Position numbers and translations under genes: made by a program
The notes under the pieces: model-generated
The model's database searches: none
The model's input: the letters and a program-made list of their open reading frames with translations, nothing else
Told to the model about the DNA's origin: nothing
NCBI GenBank assembly: GCA_903902745.1
Contig: CAIUWA010000024.1
Location: 43,583 to 107,582, forward strand
Direction of reading: 5' to 3'
Length of the DNA stretch: 64,000 nt
From: an uncultured Opitutia bacterium
Lineage (GTDB): Bacteria; Verrucomicrobiota; Verrucomicrobiia; Opitutales; Opitutaceae
In this document: one piece after another, positions 9,236 through 17,431 of the stretch
Numbering within the stretch: the first letter of the stretch is position 1
Layout: each line of letters begins with the position of its first letter

Positions 9236-9778
9236 CTACTCTAATCCGAGCTTCTTGCGGCCTTCCGGGGAAATCATCTGCGGCGTCCAGACGGGATCCC
9301 ACACGATGTGGACCTTCGCCGACTCGACCGTCGGCAGTGCGGCAATTTTCTGGCGGGCATCCTCGGCAATCACCGGGCCCATTCCGCAGCCGGGTGCTGT
9401 GAGTGTCATCTTCACCTGAATGGCATGTCCCCCGGAAGGCGCCGGCTCGATCGCCAGATCGTAGACCAGTCCGAGATCGACGATGTTCACCGGAATTTCC
9501 GGATCGAAGCACGTTTTCAATGCGTCCCACACCGCGACTTCACTAAAATTCGCCGGCTCCAAGCCCGGGGATGGGTCCGCGTCCTTTGGGGCATATCCTT
9601 CGATGGCAACAGCCTGCTCCCGCGCGATCCGGAACAGGCCGCGATCCGTGCGCACCGTCACGTTGCCCCCGAGGGTCTGCGCGATGAAGACTTCGGTTCC
9701 CGCGGGCAGTGTGAGCGCATCACCCGCCGGGATGGCGGTCGCGGGACAATCGCGGGACAGGCGGTGGTTTTCGGCCAT
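9236..9778 (-). CDS. sufT: Fe-S cluster assembly protein SufT (MIP18/DUF59 family)
   Basis: A 180-residue protein. Residues 1-75 form the N-terminal extension typical of SufT (LPAGTEVFIAQTLGGNVTV), and residues 80-170 are a DUF59 domain with FDPEIPVNIVDLGLVYDL and the conserved Cys segment TAPGCGMGPVIAEDA. SufT-type proteins help mature Fe-S proteins, acting late in SUF-dependent assembly. No sufBCD genes are in the window. The start codon is 7 bp downstream of the sppA stop, so sppA and sufT probably form one transcript, although no functional link between them is known. Confidence 0.87.
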   Translation of the reverse strand: MAENHRLSRDCPATAIPAGDALTLPAGTEVFIAQTLGGNVTVRTDRGLFRIAREQAVAIEGYAPKDADPSPGLEPANFSEVAVWDALKTCFDPEIPVNIVDLGLVYDLAIEPAPSGGHAIQVKMTLTAPGCGMGPVIAEDARQKIAALPTVESAKVHIVWDPVWTPQMISPEGRKKLGLE

Positions 9779-9785
9779 GGCGGGG

Positions 9786-11618
9786 TCAGTGAATCGCCAG
9801 ATCCACCGGCAACTTCGCGTACAGACCGGAGGGTTCGTTGAATGACTTCAAGGCTCGCAGCTCCGTCGTCACCCGCTCCACAATCTGACCGACCACTCCG
9901 CCCTGGGCATGGGTGCCGCTGGCGTTCTTCATGTCGTCAAGCAGGTCGGAGATCATTTCGGACAGATCCCTTTTGCGGGGATATTCGGTCAACTGGTAAT
10001 TGCTGCCGAGCCCGGCCTTTTTCGCCGTGTAGGCCAGCGCGGCGTCAAGCCCGCCGATCTCATCGACCAGCCCGAGTTTTTGCGCCTCGGCACCCGACCA
10101 GACGCGGCCCTGGGCGATTTCCTCGACAATTTCCCGCTTCAACTTGCGCGAGTCCGCGACCTTGGTGACAAACTCACCATAGATCCAGTCGACCAAGCGC
10201 TGAAAGACCGCCAGTTCCTCGTCGGTTTTGGGCCGCGTGATGGTGATCGCATCGGCAAATTTCCCGGTCTTCACGCTGTCAAAGGTCACGCCGAGATTGT
10301 TCGCGAGTTTCTTCATGTCGAACTGGATGCCAAACACGCCGATGGACCCCGTGATTGTCGTCGGCTCGGCAAAGATCCTGTCGCCATACGTCGCGATCCA
10401 ATAGCCACCCGAGGCGGCATAGGAGCCCATTGATACCACCACCGGCTTTACTTCCCGTGTCAGGCGGATTTCGCGCTGGATGGCTTCGGAGGCCGGCGCG
10501 CTTCCACCGGGGCTGTTCACCCGCAACACGACCGCTTTGACGTCCTTGTCCTGGCGCAATTCGCGCAATTCGCGGGCAAACTTGGCGCCGCCCACTTCGC
10601 TCAGGTCGCCTTCTCCGTCCACAATGTCACCCTCGGCATAGACGAGCGCGATGCTCCCCTTGCCCGAAGCGTTGTTTGTCTCATCGCCCGCACCCTTCTG
10701 CGTTCCAACCGGATCGCGCGCAATTTTCGCATATTCCGCCAGGGAGACCTGCTTGAATGTCTCCTTCCCCGAGGCTCGGCCCGTCTGTTTCTTCAAATCG
10801 GCAATCACCTCGTCAACATAGGCGGTGCGGTCGACCAGCTTGGCCGCCTTGGCCACGTCGGGACGGATGATCCCCTCGGCATCAACCACCGTCTGCACTC
10901 CCGCCACCGTTAGTCCCCGGCTCTGCGCGATTTCACCAAGCAAGCTCCCCCAGATGTCATCAAGCAGCTTTTGAGTCTGTTCACGGTTCTCGGCGCTCAT
11001 GTCCTGGCGCGTGAAGGGCTCGACGAAGGACTTGTACTTGCCGACCCGTGTGACCTGCACGTTGATTCCATACTTCTCAAACGCCCCGGCAAAGAAAACC
11101 GGCTCCGACGCGAGTCCGGGCATGATGATCATGCCGTAGGGATCGAGCGCAAGGTCACTTGCGGTGGAGGCGAGATACAGGTCGCGGGTGGTCGCATTGG
11201 TCAGGTAGGCGTGGATCGGCTTGCCGGCCGCCCGGACCTCGCCCAACGCCGCGCGCACTTCCTTCAGGGCGGCGAAACCCGAGCCGTAATTGAGCGAGAG
11301 GACCGAGCCCTTGAGAAATACCCCGGCCACGCGGCTGTCATGGGCCGCGGCCCGCAGGGCGCGGGTGACCGTGCGCAACTGGAGCGTCTTGCTCCGGTCG
11401 CCCGTGAATGCCCCGAAGTCGACCGGCGGGGGAGCATCCGTGATGTTGGTCGAGAGATCATAGACCACATAGGCGCCGCGCTCGAAGGCCGGGGACTTGT
11501 CGCCCTTCCCCATCGCCGCGATGAGGCCGAACAGTCCGAGGAAGAGCACCACGCCGCCCAGCGCGAAGATCACCAGTGCCGCCAGCGCGCCGAGCATCGA
11601 AACGAAAAAATTCTTCAT
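9786..11618 (-). CDS. sppA: Signal peptide peptidase SppA, 67 kDa type
   Basis: A 610-residue membrane protease of family S49 that degrades cleaved signal peptides. An N-terminal transmembrane anchor (ALAALVIFALGGVVLFLGLF) is followed by two tandem S49 domains, the double-length form found in E. coli. The catalytic lysine lies in the first domain (VTRVGKYKSFVEPF) and the nucleophile serine in the second (VSMGSYAASGGYWIAT), the split catalytic dyad of this type. A further family block is TITGSIGVFGIQFDMKKL. The C-terminus is an amphipathic tail. Its 5' side faces the divergent 11767 gene across a 148-bp gap that must hold promoters for both. Confidence 0.95.
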   Translation of the reverse strand: MKNFFVSMLGALAALVIFALGGVVLFLGLFGLIAAMGKGDKSPAFERGAYVVYDLSTNITDAPPPVDFGAFTGDRSKTLQLRTVTRALRAAAHDSRVAGVFLKGSVLSLNYGSGFAALKEVRAALGEVRAAGKPIHAYLTNATTRDLYLASTASDLALDPYGMIIMPGLASEPVFFAGAFEKYGINVQVTRVGKYKSFVEPFTRQDMSAENREQTQKLLDDIWGSLLGEIAQSRGLTVAGVQTVVDAEGIIRPDVAKAAKLVDRTAYVDEVIADLKKQTGRASGKETFKQVSLAEYAKIARDPVGTQKGAGDETNNASGKGSIALVYAEGDIVDGEGDLSEVGGAKFARELRELRQDKDVKAVVLRVNSPGGSAPASEAIQREIRLTREVKPVVVSMGSYAASGGYWIATYGDRIFAEPTTITGSIGVFGIQFDMKKLANNLGVTFDSVKTGKFADAITITRPKTDEELAVFQRLVDWIYGEFVTKVADSRKLKREIVEEIAQGRVWSGAEAQKLGLVDEIGGLDAALAYTAKKAGLGSNYQLTEYPRKRDLSEMISDLLDDMKNASGTHAQGGVVGQIVERVTTELRALKSFNEPSGLYAKLPVDLAIH

Positions 11619-11766
11619 GGCAGTCGCACCGTAGTGCCTTTCCCCCGTTCAGCCAGTGGAAAACACCGCTCAACCTCCCGCACAAGGCGTCGTTATATCG
11701 TCACACGCACATGCTTCCCTTTTTGGCACGATTGGTGTTAGCTATGTCCATTATCTCTCCCGACGC

Positions 11767-13266
11767 ATGAGCGAGCAAAAGGAACTCCTCACCACGAACC
11801 GCAAGGCACTGACGATCAATCTCGACGATCCGAAGTATGGCACGTTCGCCGAGATCGGCGCCGGCCAGGAGGTCGCCCGGGTGTTCTTCCAGGCCGGCGG
11901 CGCCTCGGGCACCATCGCCAAGTCGATTTCCGCCTACGACATGGCGTTCAGCGACGCCATCTATGGCAAGGCTCCGCGTTATGTCTCGCGTGAACGGCTC
12001 GCGCTGATGCTGGAGCACGAGTACGGCCTCCTGATCGAGCGCCTCGCGGCCACCCGCGGCGACCGCACCACATTCTTCGTCTTTGCCGACACCGTCGCGG
12101 CCAAGAGTTTCAAGGGCAACAACGAGGCCCACGGCTGGATGGGCATCCGCTTCCAGACCGAGCCCGGCGGCCCGCCGAGCGAAATCGTCATCCACGTGCG
12201 CATGTGGGACAAGGAAAACGTCCTGCAGCAGCAGGCGCTCGGCATCGTCGGCACCAATCTCATCTACGGCGCGCTCTATTACCGTGACGCCCCCAAGAAA
12301 CTCGTCGAATCGCTCCTCGACGGCCTTAGCTCCGACCGCATCGAGGTCGACATGCTGAAGTTCAGCGGCCCGGCGTTCCCCAGCGTCGACAACCGCCTCA
12401 TGTCGCTGCACCTAGTGCATTTCGGCCTCACGAACGCCGTGATGTTCGGCCCGAGCGGCGAGGTCCTCCAGCCTTCCGAGGTCCTTTATAAGAAGGCCAT
12501 CCTCGTTGAGCGCGGCAGTTTCCGTCCGGTCACCCATGTGAACGTCGACATGCTCAACTGCGCCACCGCGCAGTTCGTCCAGGAACCAGCGGTCAAGGGC
12601 AAGGATGTCGTCGTCCTCATGGAGATCACGATGAACAACCTGCTCGCCGCCGGCGAACTCGACGCCCAGGACTTCCTGGCCCGCGTCGATATCCTCGGTG
12701 ACATCGGGTTCAATGTCCTCATCTCGAATTACTCGGAGTATTTCCGTCTCACGTCCTACTTCCGCCGCTATACCAAGGAGATGATCGGCGTGGCCATGGG
12801 CATCAATAACCTCCTCGAGATCTTCAACGAGAAATATTACGACAACCTTGAGGGCGGCATCCTGGAGTCGTTCGGCCGCCTCTTCCGCAACGCCGTCAAA
12901 CTCTACATCTACCCGATGCGGCAGGAGGCCTACGACCGCTACCTTACCACCGGGCAGGCCGTCGACGCGCCCAGCAACGGCTCCCGGACCTCCAGCGTCA
13001 ACGTGCTCATCAACGCCAAGAACGTCCACGTGGTGGAGCACCTCCGGAACCTCTACAATCACCTCCTCGAAAACCACTACATCGACTGCATCGTGGGGTT
13101 CGACACCAACATCCTCCACATCTTCTCTCGCGACGCCCTCCGCCGCATCAAGGAAGGTGACGCCACCTGGGAAACGATGGTCCCCGCTTCCGTCGTCGCC
13201 GCGATCAAGAAGCGCCGCCTCTTCGGCTACACCGCAACGCCGGCCGTGGCTGCCGTGGCTAAGTAG
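11767..13266 (+). CDS. Large conserved protein of unknown function
   Basis: A 499-residue soluble-looking protein. The ATG at 11767 is chosen because the family-like region starts at LDDPKYGTFAEIGAGQEVAR. It is dense in well-conserved-looking blocks: GTIAKSISAYDMAFSDAIYG, NEAHGWMGIRFQ, ALGIVGTNLIYGALYY, SEVLYKKAILVERGSFRPVT. I recall similar proteins in Verrucomicrobiota and cyanobacteria under inconsistent names (TonB-dependent receptor, nicotinate-mononucleotide adenylyltransferase). Neither fits: there is no signal peptide, plug or barrel, and no HxGH nucleotidyl-transfer motif is visible. It is a single gene, divergent from sppA and 120 bp upstream of dapF. The function is not assigned. 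Confidence 0.8.
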   Translation: MSEQKELLTTNRKALTINLDDPKYGTFAEIGAGQEVARVFFQAGGASGTIAKSISAYDMAFSDAIYGKAPRYVSRERLALMLEHEYGLLIERLAATRGDRTTFFVFADTVAAKSFKGNNEAHGWMGIRFQTEPGGPPSEIVIHVRMWDKENVLQQQALGIVGTNLIYGALYYRDAPKKLVESLLDGLSSDRIEVDMLKFSGPAFPSVDNRLMSLHLVHFGLTNAVMFGPSGEVLQPSEVLYKKAILVERGSFRPVTHVNVDMLNCATAQFVQEPAVKGKDVVVLMEITMNNLLAAGELDAQDFLARVDILGDIGFNVLISNYSEYFRLTSYFRRYTKEMIGVAMGINNLLEIFNEKYYDNLEGGILESFGRLFRNAVKLYIYPMRQEAYDRYLTTGQAVDAPSNGSRTSSVNVLINAKNVHVVEHLRNLYNHLLENHYIDCIVGFDTNILHIFSRDALRRIKEGDATWETMVPASVVAAIKKRRLFGYTATPAVAAVAK

Positions 13267-13386
13267 CCCCTCTTCATGTAGGAGCCGGCATTTCACTGTG
13301 CTCCCCATCCGCGTCGATTCGTGCCATCCGCGGGGAAATATTTCCGTGTCATCCGGGGGTTCCGTGCCCAATCATCGTCCTGTCTC
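13267..13386. other. Intergenic gap with degenerate CCGTG-rich repeat text
   Basis: This gap contains short, near-repetitive units such as TCCGCGTCGATTCGTGCC followed by ATCCGCGG and CCGTGTCATCCGGGGG. The 8-9 bp periodicity and the words used resemble the intergenic repeats elsewhere in this window, but no second inverted arm is clear. It may be a decayed single arm. No gene is visible in it. Confidence 0.35.
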
Positions 13387-14241
13387 ATGCGCTTCCACAA
13401 ATACCACGCCCTCGGCAACGACTACATCGTCCTCAACCCGGCTGACTTTCCGTCCTGGTCGCCCGCCCCCACGGTCGAGCAGATCCGCGTCGTCTGCCAC
13501 CGCAACTTCGGCGTCGGCTCCGATGGCATCCTCTGGGGTCCCCTGCCCTCCAAGCAGAGCGAGTTCGGCCTGCGCATCTTCAATCCCGACGGCTCCGAGG
13601 CCGAGAAGTCCGGCAACGGCCTGCGCATCTTCTCCCGCTTCCTCTGGGACCAGGGCCTCGTCAAGAACCCCACCTTCACGATCGAGACCCCCGGCGGCCA
13701 CGTCCAGTCCGTCATCAAGGAGAACGGCCGCCTCATCACCGTCGCCATGGGCAGAGTGAGTTTCGACAGCGCCAAGATTCCCGTCACCGGCGCACCGCGC
13801 GAGGTCATCAACGAGAAGATCAAGATCCTCGACCGCGAGTTCGCCTTCTGCGCGGCCACGATCGGCAATCCGCATTGCGTGATTCCCCTGCCCGAGATCA
13901 CGCCCGAGCTGGCGCACAAATACGGCCCCGTGCTGGAGACGCACCCGAATTTTCCGCGCAAGACCAACGTGCAGTTCCTGAAAGTCCGCGACCGGAGGAA
14001 CATTCAAATCGAAATCTGGGAGCGTGGCGCGGGCTACACCCTCGCTTCCGGCAGCAGCTCCAGCGCCTCGGCCGCCGTGGCCCACAAGCTCGGCCTCGTG
14101 GACCGCAGCGTGACCGTGCACATGCCTGGTGGCCAGATCGGCATCGAGATCGGCGACGGCTTCACGATCATGATGACCGGCACGGTGAACAAGGTCGCCG
14201 ACGGCATGATGCATCCGGAGCTCTTCGCGGTGAAGGTCTGA
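13387..14241 (+). CDS. dapF: Diaminopimelate epimerase-like protein with both catalytic Cys replaced by Ser
   Basis: A 284-residue protein with the full DapF fold signatures: FHKYHALGNDYIVLN at the start, RNFGVGSDG, IFNPDGSEAEKSGNG, GNPHCVI and WERGAGYTLASG. DapF converts LL- to meso-diaminopimelate for lysine and peptidoglycan, using two cysteines as acid/base pair. Here the first (family CGNG) is Ser75, codon TCC at 13609-13611. The second (family ACGSGA) is Ser221, codon TCC at 14047-14049. The rest of each loop is intact, so this is substitution and not decay. It could be a Ser-based epimerase or racemase, an enzyme with altered substrate, or a paralogue beside a normal dapF elsewhere. 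The start is the ATG at 13387, where family similarity begins. Confidence 0.85.
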   Translation: MRFHKYHALGNDYIVLNPADFPSWSPAPTVEQIRVVCHRNFGVGSDGILWGPLPSKQSEFGLRIFNPDGSEAEKSGNGLRIFSRFLWDQGLVKNPTFTIETPGGHVQSVIKENGRLITVAMGRVSFDSAKIPVTGAPREVINEKIKILDREFAFCAATIGNPHCVIPLPEITPELAHKYGPVLETHPNFPRKTNVQFLKVRDRRNIQIEIWERGAGYTLASGSSSSASAAVAHKLGLVDRSVTVHMPGGQIGIEIGDGFTIMMTGTVNKVADGMMHPELFAVKV

Positions 14242-14261
14242 ATTTTATTTTCGCCCGGATA

Positions 14262-14347
14262 AATCGCGGAAGTGCGAAAGCGCGGAGAGACGGAAGCCGG
14301 CGACCTGCCTTTTTCCGCGCCTTCGTCCTTTCGCGCTTTCGTGATTA
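14262..14347. repeat. Intergenic inverted repeat, CGCGGAA-type
   Basis: The left arm (14262-14296) begins AATCGCGGAAGTGCGAAAGC, and the right arm (about 14320-14347) ends TTTCGCGCTTTCGTGATT, which is close to its reverse complement. It lies between the convergent dapF and rpsA genes, just past the rpsA terminator. It belongs to the same family as 42971-43052 and 53504-53595. Confidence 0.7.
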
Positions 14348-14370
14348 TCGTTCGTTCCTCGCCGAGAGCC

Positions 14371-14401
14371 AAAAAAAGGCGCCCGGTTTGCACCGGGCGC
14401 C
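14371..14401 (-). terminator. Rho-independent terminator of rpsA
   Basis: A perfect 10-bp stem (14378-14387 pairing with 14392-14401) with a 4-nt loop is followed, read on the minus strand, by seven consecutive T residues (the A run at 14371-14377). It sits 29 bp past the rpsA stop codon. This is the clearest intrinsic terminator in the window. Confidence 0.9.
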
Positions 14402-14430
14402 TTGGTAAATAAACGGACGTCGTCGAAGGA

Positions 14431-16113
14431 TTATTCCTTCTTGGAGGCCTCGTCGAGAATGTCGCCGAGGTTCATCATGTCGTTCGCGCCATCGCGATTG
14501 AGCGCCTCGTAGGCCGAGGTCTCCGCCGCGAGCTGGTCGGCGTTGTAGTTGGCGGCCTTGATCGAGAGGCCGAGACGGCGGTCGTCGCGGTCGATCTTGA
14601 TCACGCGCGCCGTGACCTGCTGGCCGGGCTTGAGCACGTCCTTGATCTTCTCGATGCGCTCCTCGCTGATCTGCGAGATGTGCACCAGGCCGTCGATGCC
14701 GTCCTTGAGCTCCACGAAGGCGCCGAAGGAGGTAATCTTGGTGACGCTGCCGGTGACCACGTCGCCGATGCGGAAGTGGCTGTCGATGTCGCTCCATGGG
14801 TCGGTCGCGAGCTGCTTCATGCCGAGGCTGATGCGCTGCTGGTTGGGATCGACGTCGAGCACGATCGCGTCGACCTCGTCGCCCTTCTTCAGCACTTCGC
14901 TCGGGTGGTTGACCTTGCGGGTCCAGCTCATGTCGGAGACGTGCACCATGCCGTCGATGCCCTCTTCGAGCTCGATGAAGGCGCCGTAGGTGGTCATGTT
15001 GCGCACCTTGCCGCGGACGCGTGCGCCCATCGGGTAATTGTGGCGGACCATGTCCCACGGGTTCGGCTCCAACTGGCGGAGACCGAGGGAGATCTTCTGC
15101 TCCTCCTTCTGGATGCCGAGGACCACCGCATCGAGCTCCTGGCCGACCTTGAGCAGCTCGGAGGGCTTGGTGATGCGCTTCGTCCAGGACATCTCGGTGA
15201 TGTGCACGAGGCCTTCGACGCCGGGCTCGATCTCAACGAACGCACCGTACGGCACGAGGTTGACAACCTTGCCGTGGACCTTGGCGCCGACCGGGAACTT
15301 CCGGTCGATCTCGTCCCACGGGTTCTTGGTGGTCTGCTTGAGGCCGAGGGAAACGCGCTCTTTCTCGCGGTTCACCTCGATGATCATGACCTGAACCTCT
15401 TCACCCTGCTTGAGCATTTCGGAGGGGTGCGAGATGCGGCCCCAGCTCATATCGGTGATGTGGAGGAGGCCGTCCATGCCGTCGAGGTCGATGAACGCGC
15501 CGAAATCGGTGATATTCTTGACGATGCCCTTCCGGACCTGGCCGGGCTGGATCGAGTCGAGCAGGTTGCGGCGCTTCTGCGTGCGCTGCTCCTCGATGAG
15601 CTCGCGGCGGGAAAGGACGACGTTCTGGCGCTCGAGGTTGATCTTGAGGACCTTGAAGTCGTAGGTCTGGCCCACGTACTGGTCGAGATTCTTGGGCGGC
15701 TGCACGTCGATGTGCGAGGCCGGCATGAAGGCGTCGACGCCGATGCTGACGATGAGGCCGCCCTTGACCTTGGCCTTGACGCGGCCGGTGGCGATGGAGC
15801 CCTCGGGGAACTTCGTGAGGATGTTGTCCCAATTCTTCTTCTGCTCAGCGAGGTCGAAGGAGATGACGGGGTTGCCGTTCTTGTCCTCGAGCTTCTCGAG
15901 CATGACCTCGATCTGGGAGCCGATCTGGAGCTCGCCGAGATCGATGAATTCCGAGGCGGGAACGACGCCCTCGGACTTGCCACCGATGTCGACCACGACT
16001 TCGTTCTGGCGGATTTCAGTGATGGTGCCCGGGACGATCGCGCCTTCCTTCAACTTGTCGAAGGACGACTGCGCGAGCAGCTCGTTCATGATTGAACTGG
16101 TGTCTGAACTCAT
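14431..16113 (-). CDS. rpsA: 30S ribosomal protein S1
   Basis: A 560-residue protein made of six consecutive S1 (OB-fold) RNA-binding repeats, the full set seen in proteobacterial S1. Repeat hallmarks recur at about 85-residue spacing: GAIVPGTITEI, GSIATGRVKAKVKGG, GQVRKGIVKNITDFGAFIDL, GAKVHGKVVNLVPYGAFVEI, GARVRGKVRNMTTYGAFIEL and GDVVTGSVTKITSFGAFVEL. S1 brings mRNA to the 30S subunit, which matters here because most starts in this window lack a Shine-Dalgarno motif. It is transcribed alone, with a strong terminator downstream and a 226-bp gap upstream that must hold its promoter. Confidence 0.96.
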   Translation of the reverse strand: MSSDTSSIMNELLAQSSFDKLKEGAIVPGTITEIRQNEVVVDIGGKSEGVVPASEFIDLGELQIGSQIEVMLEKLEDKNGNPVISFDLAEQKKNWDNILTKFPEGSIATGRVKAKVKGGLIVSIGVDAFMPASHIDVQPPKNLDQYVGQTYDFKVLKINLERQNVVLSRRELIEEQRTQKRRNLLDSIQPGQVRKGIVKNITDFGAFIDLDGMDGLLHITDMSWGRISHPSEMLKQGEEVQVMIIEVNREKERVSLGLKQTTKNPWDEIDRKFPVGAKVHGKVVNLVPYGAFVEIEPGVEGLVHITEMSWTKRITKPSELLKVGQELDAVVLGIQKEEQKISLGLRQLEPNPWDMVRHNYPMGARVRGKVRNMTTYGAFIELEEGIDGMVHVSDMSWTRKVNHPSEVLKKGDEVDAIVLDVDPNQQRISLGMKQLATDPWSDIDSHFRIGDVVTGSVTKITSFGAFVELKDGIDGLVHISQISEERIEKIKDVLKPGQQVTARVIKIDRDDRRLGLSIKAANYNADQLAAETSAYEALNRDGANDMMNLGDILDEASKKE

Positions 16114-16211
16114 ATGCGGAGACCGGCAAACATGGCACGTGCTCCGAGGCGCCAGATTTCACCGGGATGATCCCGCCGCAAAGCGGGACCGTGGGTTGAC
16201 TGTTGGACTGT

Positions 16212-16249
16212 GAAGAAAGGCCGACGGGAGCGTCGCGGCGACGCCGGCC
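16212..16249 (-). terminator. Possible terminator downstream of aguA
   Basis: Read on the minus strand, GGCCGGCG (16249-16242) pairs with CGTCGGCC (16226-16219) with one mismatch and is followed by TTTCTTC. The interrupted T tract and long loop make it weaker than the rpsA terminator. The position, about 90 bp past aguA and upstream of rpsA, suits a terminator or an rpsA leader structure. Confidence 0.4.
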
Positions 16250-16339
16250 TGACCGATAACCATGCCGCGAACGGTCAGAATCGCCGAGGCGCGACCCGGT
16301 CGGCAAGCGCTAATTTTAGGCCCGCGCCCGACCGGGAAA

Positions 16340-17413
16340 TCAGGCGGGCTGCTGCTGGGAGATGCAATGCAGCGTGCCCAAGCCCCAGACCAGCTCCAGG
16401 CAATCGATGGCAATGATCTCGCGTCCCGGAAAACACGAGCCCAGCACCTCGGCCGCCTCGGCATCGCGCCTCGCCTGGCGGAAGGCCGGCATGAGCACCG
16501 CGCCGTTGATGATGAGGAAGTTCGCATAGCTCATCGGCAGCGGATGCCCCTTGATCGATCGGGCCTCCGGCAAGGGCAGCTCAACAATCTTGAATTTTCC
16601 TCCGGCCGGCGTCCGCAGCCGGTGCAGTCGCGCGAGATTTTCCTGCAGGATCCCGTAGTTCAAGTCCCTCCGGTTGTGCGTGACGACCGTCAGGATCCCG
16701 TCCGCGGAAAAAAACCGGCTGAGATCGTCGACATGCCCGTCGGTGTCATCGCCGGCTATCCCCTCGCCCAGCCAGAGAATCGTATGCACGCCGAGATAGT
16801 CGCGAAGATGCTGCTCGATCTGCACTTTTGTCATCCGCGGGTTGCGATTCGGGTTGAGCAGGCAGGCCTCGGATGTGAGCAGCAGTCCGCTGCCATTTAC
16901 ATCGATCGAGCCGCCTTCGAGCACCATCTTCGGGGCGAATCGGCGCAGGCCGAGCGCCCTGGCAATCCGTGATGGGATCCGGTTGTCCCGGTCATAAGGG
17001 GGATACTTTCCACCCCAGGCGTTGTACTCCCAGTCGGTCAAGGCCACTTCACTCGTCCGGTCATTCCTCACAAAAATCGGACCGTGGTCGCGACACCAGG
17101 CATCGTTGGTCGGATGAGAATAAAACCTTACCCGCGTGAGATCCGCCTTGGCTCGCGCAATAAGCGACCGGGCGCGGGCCTGCAGGGGCTTCGCCGCATT
17201 GATGCGCACGTTCTGAAAACGGCTGATCTGCGCCACGATCTCGGCAAACTTCGCGGGGATGGGGCGGAAATTTCCGGGCCAGGTCTTGTGCCGGTGAGGC
17301 CACGACAGCCAGATGGCGGCCTGCGGCTCCCACTCCGCCGGCATGCGGAAGCCCAGGGCGGCGGGTGTTCCGGTTTTATTTGCGGGCTTCATTTTCCAAC
17401 TCCCAGCTTTCAT
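16340..17413 (-). CDS. aguA: Agmatine deiminase
   Basis: A 357-residue member of the guanidine-modifying superfamily (peptidyl-arginine deiminase-like fold) that hydrolyses agmatine to N-carbamoylputrescine and ammonia. Visible motifs are RMPAEWEPQAAIWLSWPH at the N-terminus, NDAWCRDHGPIFV, LEGGSIDVNGSG, GDDTDGHVDDLSRF (the catalytic His/Asp block) and the catalytic cysteine at residue 350 in GLGTLHCISQQ. A second in-frame ATG at 17392 would remove seven residues. It follows aguB after an 18-bp gap. Together the two genes give agmatine to putrescine. No arginine decarboxylase is in the window. Confidence 0.93.
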   Translation of the reverse strand: MKAGSWKMKPANKTGTPAALGFRMPAEWEPQAAIWLSWPHRHKTWPGNFRPIPAKFAEIVAQISRFQNVRINAAKPLQARARSLIARAKADLTRVRFYSHPTNDAWCRDHGPIFVRNDRTSEVALTDWEYNAWGGKYPPYDRDNRIPSRIARALGLRRFAPKMVLEGGSIDVNGSGLLLTSEACLLNPNRNPRMTKVQIEQHLRDYLGVHTILWLGEGIAGDDTDGHVDDLSRFFSADGILTVVTHNRRDLNYGILQENLARLHRLRTPAGGKFKIVELPLPEARSIKGHPLPMSYANFLIINGAVLMPAFRQARRDAEAAEVLGSCFPGREIIAIDCLELVWGLGTLHCISQQQPA

Positions 17414-17431
17414 CGCGAGTCACCGCACCAC

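Noticed and set aside
11723..11751. TTGGCACG upstream of the 11767 gene, reminiscent of a sigma-54 -24 element.
   Set aside because: The -12 half is missing (no GC at the right spacing) and no enhancer-binding regulator is near, so it is probably chance.
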